A stretch of DNA of 5,020 bases, taken from Chloroflexota bacterium. Lineage in GTDB: Bacteria > Chloroflexota > Limnocylindria > Limnocylindrales > CSP1-4. The stretch covers positions 1 through 5,020 of the forward strand of contig JAJYDP010000429.1 in assembly GCA_021777365.1 (NCBI GenBank), in the 5' to 3' direction. Numbering within the stretch: the stretch's first letter is position 1; the number at the start of each line of letters is the position of its first letter. The position numbers and the translations under genes are program-made. Shown in pieces: positions 1 to 4,782 of this stretch. The notes under the pieces are model-generated. The model searched no databases. It was not told the origin of the DNA and worked only from the letters and a program-made list of their open reading frames with translations.

Positions 1-132
1 GGTGACCTGGGTCAGGATGTCGATGCAGTAGCGGTCCTCCTCTACCATCCGTTGCAGGCCGCGCACCTGGCCCTCGATCCGTCGCAGGCGCCTCAGGTAG
101 TCCTCCTTGTTGGCGCTGTAGCCGTACGCCAT
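1..132 (-). CDS. csoR: CsoR-family (DUF156) metal- or sulfur-sensing repressor, 3' end outside window
   Basis: The first 44 residues are visible and the C-terminus lies beyond the left edge. The segment has the DUF156 helix-1 signature [20 protein letters not shown], followed by Tyr35-Cys36 and IDILTQVT. Cys36 falls in exactly the register of the Cu(I)-ligand Cys36 of Mycobacterium tuberculosis CsoR. In this family apo-repressor tetramers bind palindromic C/G-tract operators and leave DNA on binding Cu(I) (CsoR), Ni/Co (RcnR), or on persulfidation (CstR). The deciding residues of helix 2 (His61 and Cys65 in CsoR) are outside the window, so copper sensing and persulfide sensing cannot be separated. 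The ATG at 132 is chosen because a GGAGGT ribosome site sits 3 nt upstream and because it gives the Cys36 register. An in-frame ATG at 198 would put the operator inside the gene and has no ribosome site. It points the same way as the five-gene operon but is separated from it by a gap and has its own operator. Confidence 0.88.
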   Translation of the reverse strand, partial: MAYGYSANKEDYLRRLRRIEGQVRGLQRMVEEDRYCIDILTQVT

Positions 133-135
133 GGC

Positions 136-141
136 ACCTCC
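136..141 (-). promoter_or_regulatory. Ribosome binding site of the CsoR-family gene
   Basis: GGAGGT on the minus strand lies 3 nt before the ATG at 132. A second purine-rich GAGGTGG element sits just upstream, so the effective spacing may be longer. It decides the start in favour of 132 over the upstream in-frame ATG at 198. Confidence 0.6.
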
Positions 142-160
142 ACCTCGACGCGTCAGAGTT

Positions 161-166
161 ACTATA
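161..166 (-). promoter_or_regulatory. Candidate -10 box of the CsoR-family gene
   Basis: TATAGT on the minus strand matches the TATAAT consensus at five of six positions. It would start transcription about 20-30 nt before the ATG. No good -35 hexamer is seen at 16-18 bp upstream. The box shares bases with the palindromic operator, so a bound repressor would block it. Confidence 0.4.
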
Positions 167-181
167 CCCCTCCACGGTATA
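163..181. promoter_or_regulatory. CsoR-type operator palindrome
   Basis: The site reads TATACCCCTCCACGGTATA: a perfect 6-bp inverted repeat (TATACC / GGTATA) around a 7-nt C-rich centre. CsoR/CstR-family operators typically have this form, ATACC(C) and (G)GGTAT arms around a short spacer. It lies about 30 bp before the CsoR-family start and overlaps the candidate -10 box, the expected arrangement for autorepression. What is seen is the palindrome; protein binding is inferred. Confidence 0.7.
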
Positions 182-449
182 TCCGCCGGCGCGCTCATCG
201 AGGAGAAGTCCGAGAAGAAGCAGCCCGGCACCGGCCCTGTCGGCGGCGAGGTGGTGATGGGCTCGCGGAGGTGGGCAGCGGGTGGTCGGGCTCGACGTCT
301 GGGCTCCCGGCGATCTCCGCCTTTAACCCTCACGCCAGTGTGGCTGTGGCGGGCGAACGCGCCGCGGCACGCACGATCGCGTCTGGGTCACGGACCACGC
401 GGGACGACTCCGGGTACCCGTCGCTACTCGCGGATCGCGCCTCGAGCTC
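182..449. other. Intergenic gap between the operon end and the CsoR-family gene
   Basis: I see no gene here that I can support. Open frames cross it on both strands, as expected at this GC content, but none has a ribosome site, recognisable protein content or a sensible start. About 194-275 on the plus strand has G/C-ending codons and an acidic/lysine-rich translation, so a very small or decayed gene cannot be excluded. A 10-bp palindrome, CGGGTACCCG, lies at 411-420. The operon's transcript must end here or read through into the CsoR-family gene, but I found no hairpin followed by a T-run. Confidence 0.5.
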
Positions 450-887
450 TCATCGGACCACGACTTCCCCGGTGAGGAAGTGGACGACGTCGTGGTAGCG
501 GTAGGTGCCCGGCTTGTTGAATCGGACGGCGTAGGACTGCCCGTGGTGCAACAGCCCCGAGCCCCACATGCCGTCGTCCCCGGTGACCGAGTCGACTGCG
601 CCCGTGTCCATGACCCAGACGACCTTGGTACCGGGGCGGACGACGACCTTGGCGGGGTCGAAGCGGCCCTGCGGATGGGCGCTGCTCGCGTCGAGGACGT
701 GTACGGTGACGACCTTGCCGGCAACGGCGCTCGACGAGCAGGCCGAGGCGGCGATCGAGCCTGATGCGACGAGCACGGCGAGGCCGGCGAGGTGGCGCGC
801 TCGGCGGCCTCGCCGCGGCGCGTGCTGGGTGAGCGGTGCCGGGCGAACCGGCAACAGAGCCACCTCGGGCGCCCGCGGCTCGCTCAT
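450..887 (-). CDS. Exported cupredoxin-fold protein with a degenerate type 1 copper site (Asp in place of His and Cys)
   Basis: This last gene of the operon encodes 145 residues. The N-terminus is long and Arg-rich (RRGRRAR around 25-31), then comes a hydrophobic stretch (about 33-49) ending in SIAASAC. Cys50 may be a lipobox cysteine, otherwise the stretch is an ordinary signal peptide. Residues 58-145 form a plastocyanin/azurin-like cupredoxin domain: PGTKVVWVMDTG, then SVTGDDGMWGSGLLHHGQSY and VRFNKPGTYRYHDVVHFLTG. In canonical relatives the copper ligands are the His of PHTVT and the Cys, His and Met of YxCxxHxxM. Here these positions read Asp99, Asp133, His136 and probably Leu138, so a classical blue-copper centre should not form. 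His114, His115 and His132 might give another metal site. The ATG at 887 overlaps the TGA of the preceding gene as ATGA, with GAGGTGG about 11 nt upstream. The role is not known; metal or ligand binding outside the membrane is inferred. Confidence 0.8.
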   Translation of the reverse strand: MSEPRAPEVALLPVRPAPLTQHAPRRGRRARHLAGLAVLVASGSIAASACSSSAVAGKVVTVHVLDASSAHPQGRFDPAKVVVRPGTKVVWVMDTGAVDSVTGDDGMWGSGLLHHGQSYAVRFNKPGTYRYHDVVHFLTGEVVVR

Positions 888-1216
888 GGGTTCACGACCA
901 CCTCGCCCCGTGCGGTCCGGTCGTTCTCGCAGAAGTAGCGGTAGGTTCCCGGCGCATTGAAGCGGAGCGTGTAGCGCTCACCGTACCGGAGAAAGCGGCT
1001 CCCGAAGGTGTTGGCGGCCGAGGTCACCGTGCACACCCGTCGTGGGTCCTCGTTGACCCAGGTCGCCTCCGAGCCGACCGAGAGGCGGAGCACCCCAGGG
1101 CGATAGGAGGGGCCGGAGCTGCCCGGGACGACGTGGATGACGGCGACGGGGGTTGCTCGCCCGCAGGACGCGAGGAGCGCGCCCAGCACGACCGCGGCCA
1201 CCGCCCACCGGATCAC
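884..1216 (-). CDS. Cupredoxin-like lipoprotein with Cys replacing the first His ligand
   Basis: It encodes 110 residues. The N-terminus is a short lipoprotein signal with lipobox LASC, giving a lipidated Cys18. Residues 24-110 are a small cupredoxin fold: YRPGVLRLSVGSEATWVNED, a core segment VCTVTSAANTFGSRFL and the C-terminal strand LRFNAPGTYRYFCENDRTARG. Aligned on canonical plastocyanin-like proteins, the first His ligand is Cys62, the Cys ligand is kept (Cys96), the second His is Asp99 and the Met is absent. Cys62 and Cys96 should lie close together in the fold, so they could form a disulfide, hold a thiophilic metal or carry persulfide sulfur; which of these is inference. The GTG start at 1216 overlaps the rhodanese TGA as GTGA, and it yields a proper signal peptide; longer upstream extensions in this frame are only the rhodanese gene read out of frame. 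It shares the F-N-x-P-G-T-Y-R-Y strand with the next gene, so the two look like tandem paralogues. Confidence 0.82.
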   Translation of the reverse strand: MIRWAVAAVVLGALLASCGRATPVAVIHVVPGSSGPSYRPGVLRLSVGSEATWVNEDPRRVCTVTSAANTFGSRFLRYGERYTLRFNAPGTYRYFCENDRTARGEVVVNP

Positions 1217-1848
1217 CCCGCACCGCACGCCTGGGGCCAGTCGTGCTCGGTGACGCAGACGTTCCCGCCCGGGAGAACCGGGTAGCCCGCCTGCTCCCAG
1301 CCGGGAATGCCCTGGTGGAGGACGCGGAGGTCCGCGTTCGTCCAGCCGTGCTGCTTCAAGATCACCGAGGCGGCCGCCGCCTCCTCCCACGGGCAGTCGC
1401 AGTAGAGCACGAGGGTCTTGCCCCGGTAACGGTTGAGGTAACGCCAGCCCGTGTAGGCCATGTCGGCGAGGGGCACCCACACATCGTTCGGCATGTGGGC
1501 CAAGGCCCGCTCCGCGGCCTCCCGGACGTCGACGAGCACGTAGTTCGGGTTCTTGTGCTCCCAGATCGGGTAGTACTGGCTCAGCTCGATGAACGGGGCG
1601 TGCTGGCTCCCGTTGAACTGGTGGAGCTGGTTGCCCTGGGGCGAGCCGACCGCCTGGACCGCGGGAACACCTCGGCCCGGGCCAGATCCAGCGACGACGA
1701 GCGGCACGGTCACCGCAGTCGCGACGACCACGACCGCGGCGGCGATCCAGGCTCCAGGACCTTTTGACGGCGGCGTCGCTCGTGTTGGGCCCGGGCTTGC
1801 TCGGCGCCGTCCTGGCTGGCGAGGGGCGTGCGGTCGGTGCTTCGTCAC
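1213..1848 (-). CDS. Membrane-anchored extracytoplasmic rhodanese (sulfurtransferase) domain protein
   Basis: It encodes 211 residues. The first 30 are basic (many Arg/Lys), followed by one membrane segment (about 33-54, AWIAAAVVVVATAVTVPLVV). The positive-inside rule puts the rest outside the membrane. Residues about 85-192 are a single rhodanese domain: NYVLVDVREAAERALAHMPN (CH2A-like motif), VPLADM, then LVLYCDCPWEEAAAAS, where Cys150 is at the catalytic position and Cys152 makes a CxC pair, and LHQGIPGWEQAGYPV. Rhodaneses move sulfane sulfur through a Cys persulfide. The usual CxxGxRS loop is replaced by an acidic C-D-C-P-W-E-E loop, so the donor or acceptor may differ. The C-terminal tail adds Cys198 and Cys208. 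The GTG start at 1848 overlaps the ATPase TGA as GTGA and has AGGAGG 10 nt upstream. This frame stays open far upstream, but that part is the ATPase gene read out of frame. Co-expression with a metal pump suggests a role in metal-sulfur detoxification. Confidence 0.88.
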   Translation of the reverse strand: MTKHRPHAPRQPGRRRASPGPTRATPPSKGPGAWIAAAVVVVATAVTVPLVVAGSGPGRGVPAVQAVGSPQGNQLHQFNGSQHAPFIELSQYYPIWEHKNPNYVLVDVREAAERALAHMPNDVWVPLADMAYTGWRYLNRYRGKTLVLYCDCPWEEAAAASVILKQHGWTNADLRVLHQGIPGWEQAGYPVLPGGNVCVTEHDWPQACGAG

Positions 1849-4037
1849 TGCGGTTGGTCCTCCTCGGCCGGGCGTCGGAGCATCCGCAGCCCGTTGGCGA
1901 TGATCAGCACGGCGGTGCCCTCGTTGAGGACCACCCCGGCGGTCAGGTTGAGCAGGCCGGCGAGCGCGGCGGCGACGAGCAGCGCCACGCTCGCCAGGCT
2001 CATCACGACGTTCTGGCGAATGTTGCGTTGCGCCCGGCGTGCCAGTCGAAGCGCGGCCGGCAGACGCTCGAGATCGTCGGCCATGAGGGCCACGTCTGCG
2101 GTCTCGAGCGCCACGTCGGTGCCGGCGGCCCCCATGGCGATTGCCACGTCGGCTGAGGCGAGCGCCGGGGCGTCGTTGACCCCGTCGCCCACCATGGCGA
2201 CGGTGCGCTGCGTCGCCCTCAGCTGCTCGATCGCCGCGGTCTTGTCCTCCGGGAGGAGACCGGCCCGGTACTCGTCCAGGCCCAGCTGAGCGGCGAGCGC
2301 GGCCGCCACGCGGCGGTTGTCGCCGGTCAGCATGACGAGGTGCCGCATCCCCAGGTCGCGCAGCGCGCCGATGGCGCCCGCGGCCTCGGGACGGGCCGCG
2401 TCGGCGATGCCGAGCAGACCGAGCACCCGCGCGTCGTCGGCGACCGTCACCGCCGTGACGCCGGCCGACTCGAGCTCGGCGAGAACGACCTGGGCGGCCT
2501 CGGCACCGGGCTGGGCAGGGTCGAGGCGGCCGACCCGAAGCCGGCGACCCTCGACGGTGGCGACGATGCCCACGCCCGGACGGGCACGAGCGTCCTGGGC
2601 CGCCGGGACCGCGAGACCACGCTCTCGGGCGGCGTCGAGGACCGCGCGGCCGAGCGGGTGCTCGCTCGAGGACTCGACGCCGGCCGCCAGCGCCAGCAGG
2701 TGATCGGCGTCCAAACCGTCGAGTGCGACCGTGCGGACGAGGGCCGGCCGACCCTCGGTCAAGGTGCCGGTCTTGTCGAAGGCGACGGTGTCGATCCGGG
2801 CGAGCGCCTCGAGGTAGGCGCCGCCCTTGATCAAGATGCCGTCGCGCGCGGCCCGCGCGATCGAGGTGACGACGGTGACGGGAACCGAGATCACGAGCGC
2901 GCAGGAGCACGACACCGACAGCACGACGAGGCCCCGGTAGATCGCGGCGCGCCAGCCGAGACCGAACGACGGGCCGAGGACGGCGACGACAAGAGCCAGG
3001 GCGAACATGATCGGCGTGTAGACCGCCCCGAAGCGGTCCGCGAAGCGCTGTGCCCGACCGCGGTGGGCTTGGGCCTCTTCGACCTGGCGGATCACCCGGG
3101 CGAGCACGGTGTCCGCGTACGGGGAGGTGACGGTGATCTCGAGGCCGCCGGGGCCGTTGATGGTCCCACCGAAGACCTGCGCGCCGGGGCCGACCTCGAT
3201 TGGCATCGACTCCCCAGTCACCGGGCTCTGGTCGACCCACGTGGCGCCCGAACGCACCCGGCCGTCGGTGGGGACCCGCTCGCCCGGGCGGGCGAGGACG
3301 ACGTCACCGGGCGCCAGCGCCTCGACCGGCACCACCTCGCCGCTCCCGTCGTCTCGGCGGCGCACGGCCTCCGGCGGGGCGAGCGCCATCAGGGCCCGGA
3401 TCGATCCGCGCGCCCGATCGGCGGCGTAGCCCTCCAGCACCTCGCCGAGGCTGAACACCACCACCAGCTCGGCCGCCTCGTCGAGGTGGCCCAAGGCGAG
3501 CGCGCCCGCCGTCGCGACCACGAGCAGCACCCCGATCGTCACGCGTCGGGCGCGCAGCGTGACGAGCGCCTGGCGCAGCGGGTAGGCGCCGCCCACGACC
3601 ACCGCCGCCACGTACAGCGCCTGGCTGGCGGGCACGTCGTGGGCCAGGTGCTCGACGGCGAGACCGATGCCAAGGAGGAGCGCTGCGCCGGCCAGGGCCA
3701 GCAGATCGGGACGTCGCCACCATCGCCGCGCTGCGTCGGCGCCCGCCGGTAGCGCTGCGGCCAGGGTCACCCCGCCGGCAGCGGCGGCCTGGCGGATCGC
3801 CTCGTCGGAGACCTCGTCGTCTGCGGTGACGATCACGATCCCGGCCGAGTCGAACCGCTGCACGTCCTCGACGCCCCGAAGGCGACGCAGCCCCTCGAGG
3901 TCACCGCTGCATGTGCTGCAGCAGGCTGGGTCGAGCCGGTACCGGCGGCGGCTGGCACTCCGGCGGCCCTGGGGCGACGTCGGAGCTCCCCGCTCAGCTC
4001 GTCCGACGACGTCGTGCGGGTCATCGAGGGCAGGCAT
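1845..4037 (-). CDS. P1B-type heavy-metal-transporting ATPase with a variant Cys-Ser-Cys membrane motif
   Basis: It is 730 residues, normal for the family, and exports soft-metal cations at the expense of ATP. An N-terminal metal-binding (HMA-like) domain spans about 33-92, with CCSTC (Cys39, Cys40, Cys43) in place of GMxCxxC. Membrane segments lie near 110-130, 139-155, 166-182 and 185-203. The actuator domain carries TGE at 274-276. Helices near 341-358 and 366-387 contain Cys377-Ser378-Cys379, the metal-path motif that is normally CPC. The phosphorylation motif is DKTGT (Asp421), the P1B-specific SSSEHP has His460-Pro461, TGDN begins at 571, and GDGVND is 617-622. Two helices close the protein, with LNEGT near 704-708. 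The surrounding LVISVPVTVV resembles Zn/Cd-type pumps, but the Asp expected in the last helix is Asn705 and the helix-7 Lys appears to be absent; N-E-G-T recalls the HEGGT of P1B-4 pumps. The substrate is therefore uncertain. The ATG at 4037 overlaps the repressor gene by 17 nt and is the only start that includes the Cys motif. Confidence 0.93.
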   Translation of the reverse strand: MPALDDPHDVVGRAERGAPTSPQGRRSASRRRYRLDPACCSTCSGDLEGLRRLRGVEDVQRFDSAGIVIVTADDEVSDEAIRQAAAAGGVTLAAALPAGADAARRWWRRPDLLALAGAALLLGIGLAVEHLAHDVPASQALYVAAVVVGGAYPLRQALVTLRARRVTIGVLLVVATAGALALGHLDEAAELVVVFSLGEVLEGYAADRARGSIRALMALAPPEAVRRRDDGSGEVVPVEALAPGDVVLARPGERVPTDGRVRSGATWVDQSPVTGESMPIEVGPGAQVFGGTINGPGGLEITVTSPYADTVLARVIRQVEEAQAHRGRAQRFADRFGAVYTPIMFALALVVAVLGPSFGLGWRAAIYRGLVVLSVSCSCALVISVPVTVVTSIARAARDGILIKGGAYLEALARIDTVAFDKTGTLTEGRPALVRTVALDGLDADHLLALAAGVESSSEHPLGRAVLDAARERGLAVPAAQDARARPGVGIVATVEGRRLRVGRLDPAQPGAEAAQVVLAELESAGVTAVTVADDARVLGLLGIADAARPEAAGAIGALRDLGMRHLVMLTGDNRRVAAALAAQLGLDEYRAGLLPEDKTAAIEQLRATQRTVAMVGDGVNDAPALASADVAIAMGAAGTDVALETADVALMADDLERLPAALRLARRAQRNIRQNVVMSLASVALLVAAALAGLLNLTAGVVLNEGTAVLIIANGLRMLRRPAEEDQPQ
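1859..1864 (-). promoter_or_regulatory. Ribosome binding site of the rhodanese gene, inside the ATPase 3' end
   Basis: AGGAGG on the minus strand lies 10 nt before the GTG at 1848 and encodes part of the Glu-Glu near the ATPase C-terminus. Together with the GTGA overlap it fixes the rhodanese start and implies translational coupling. Confidence 0.6.
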
Positions 4038-4407
4038 CGCCTGGTCCGACCAGCGTCATGCACAGCCCGGCCTCGATGAGCTGCACGAGGCAGGGATCCT
4101 CGATCCGGTAGTAGACGAAGTTGCCATCCCGCCGCGCAGCCAGGATGCGCCGGTCCACGAGTCGCTGGAGCTGGTTGCACACCGCCGAGCTGCGCATGCC
4201 CACCTCGGCGGCCAGGTCCTTCACGCAAAGCTCACCTCGTCGGGCGAGCGCATGCAGCAGGCGAAGTCGCGTCCCGTTGCCGAGCAGCGAGAACGTGTCC
4301 GCCAGGCGCTCGGCATCGTCCGCCGCCAGCAACGGCCGACGGGCGAGGTCTGCGTAGCCGGGCGCCCCGCTCGGGGCGACAGTAACGCTGAGGGGTGCAG
4401 GAGCCAT
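4021..4407 (-). CDS. ArsR/SmtB-family metal-responsive repressor, first gene of the operon
   Basis: It encodes 128 residues from the ATG at 4407. A GTG at 4434 would add nine residues; neither start has a strong ribosome site. The core is a winged-helix ArsR domain: ERLADTFSLLGNGTRLRLLHAL (about 33-54), ELCVKDLAAEVG, recognition helix RSSAVCNQLQRLVDRRIL and wing ARRDGNFVYYRI. Proteins of this family repress metal-efflux operons and leave DNA when metal binds. Cys61 sits where CadC/ArsR proteins carry ELCVCD, but the second Cys of that pair is Lys63. Other cysteines are Cys77 in the recognition helix, Cys106, Cys116 and Cys126. Cys61 with a C-terminal Cys would resemble CmtR-type Cd/Pb sites more than the Zn sites of SmtB; this is inference. 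It overlaps the ATPase gene by 17 nt and presumably autoregulates the whole operon from the region upstream of 4407. Confidence 0.88.
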   Translation of the reverse strand: MAPAPLSVTVAPSGAPGYADLARRPLLAADDAERLADTFSLLGNGTRLRLLHALARRGELCVKDLAAEVGMRSSAVCNQLQRLVDRRILAARRDGNFVYYRIEDPCLVQLIEAGLCMTLVGPGDACPR

Positions 4408-4419
4408 ACCCTGGAGGCT

Positions 4420-4435
4420 AGTACACGAATACACG
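4420..4435. repeat. Tandem 8-bp direct repeat upstream of the repressor gene, possible operator
   Basis: AGTACACG and AATACACG lie head to tail and match at seven of eight bases, 13 bp before the repressor ATG. The right half also starts an imperfect inverted repeat, AATACAC ... GTGAGTTATT (4428-4450), of the A/T-flanked kind seen at ArsR/SmtB operators. I saw no convincing -35/-10 pair for the operon here. Its position fits an autoregulatory site, but sequence alone does not prove one. Confidence 0.35.
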
Positions 4436-4559
4436 GACTTGTGAGTTATTGTTGCTCAGCCCACCGCCCGGCGCGGTGCGGCGCGGCGCCACGAATCTCG
4501 AGGGGGCTGCTGACAACTGATGACGCGAAGCGGCCCCGTCCCCGACCACACCAGCTGCT

Positions 4560-4618
4560 GCGTTTGCGTGGTCATCATGGTCGGCTTGGCGCGTTTGCCA
4601 CCCGTCATGGCCGGCTCG
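4560..4618. repeat. Imperfect tandem duplication of a 28-29 bp segment
   Basis: The first copy (4560-4588) and second copy (4591-4618) share GCGTTTGC at the left and TCATGG-C/T-CGGCT-x-G at the right; the 6-7 bases between differ. A partial third TCATG with C-CGG downstream occurs at 4655. No function is evident; it may be a chance or relic duplication in the spacer. Confidence 0.4.
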
Positions 4619-4713
4619 TCGCCCGGCTGTCCGAGTGGTCTGGGTCGTCCCTCGTCATGCTCCGGTCCTGACCTGGTCGACCTGGCGGTGCTCCTCGGCG
4701 GACGGCGCCCGTG

Positions 4714-4742
4714 TTGCGTCGTGCACGAATCCTGGATAAAGT
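4714..4742 (+). promoter_or_regulatory. Candidate promoter of the DsrE-like gene
   Basis: TTGCGT (4714-4719) and TAAAGT (4737-4742) are 17 bp apart and could serve as -35 and -10. Transcription would then start near 4749, inside the palindromic site described next. Both hexamers are only moderate matches, so the call is tentative. A TTGACC at 4742-4747 looks like a -35 box but has no -10 partner. Confidence 0.28.
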
Positions 4743-4762
4743 TGACCTAGTCAGTCAGGTAT
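4738..4762. promoter_or_regulatory. Candidate Rrf2/IscR-type operator
   Basis: A TGAC-N7-GTCA dyad (4743-4757) with flanks AAAGT and GGTAT matches 21 of 25 positions of the E. coli IscR type 1 consensus as I remember it (arms ATASYYGAC and GTCRRSTAT); the mismatches fall in the left end and centre. Rrf2-family regulators sense Fe-S, NO, redox or cysteine/sulfur status. The site lies 27 bp before the DsrE-like ATG, where binding could block transcription. Which protein binds, if any, is unknown. Confidence 0.45.
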
Positions 4763-4776
4763 TGGTCCGCTACCCG

Positions 4777-4782
4777 AGGAGG
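4777..4782 (+). promoter_or_regulatory. Ribosome binding site of the DsrE-like gene
   Basis: AGGAGG, within GAGGAGGG, lies 6 nt before the ATG at 4789. It is the strongest ribosome site in the window and fixes the start. Confidence 0.85.

Noticed and set aside
133..198. Longer version of the CsoR-family protein from the ATG at 198
   Set aside because: It is in frame, but it lacks a ribosome site, would place the operator inside the coding region and spoils the Cys36 register.
405..425. Palindrome CGGGTACCCG with GAC/GTC flanks as a possible operon terminator
   Set aside because: The stem is short with no loop room and no T-run on either strand; at this GC content such a palindrome can occur by chance.
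1217..1480. N-terminal extension of the cupredoxin-like lipoprotein frame to 1480
   Set aside because: The extension reads through the rhodanese gene out of frame; the GTG at 1216 gives an immediate lipoprotein signal and a GTGA overlap.
1849..3240. Long minus-strand open frame upstream of and continuous with the rhodanese gene
   Set aside because: It is the ATPase gene read in another frame; the translation is Arg/Gly/Pro-rich with no domain. The real start is the GTG at 1848 with AGGAGG upstream.
2340..3752. 470-codon plus-strand open frame opposite the ATPase gene
   Set aside because: It is an antisense shadow produced by G/C-ending codons; its translation is rich in Arg, Asp, Gly and His and has no recognisable fold, while the opposite strand holds a full P1B ATPase.
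4021..4024. ATGA overlap at the repressor stop that would give an alternative start for the next gene
   Set aside because: The frame from this ATG is not the ATPase frame and gives a low-complexity peptide without the CCSTC motif. It would need a frameshift, for which I see no evidence.
4626..4643. String resembling the D-arm of a serine tRNA (CTGTCCGAGTGGTCTGGG)
   Set aside because: No matching acceptor stem, anticodon arm or GGTTCGAATCC T-arm is found at the right distances.
4520..4750. 76-codon plus-strand open frame in the divergent spacer
   Set aside because: It has no ribosome site and no domain, contains the duplicated segment and runs into the candidate promoter and operator of the DsrE-like gene.
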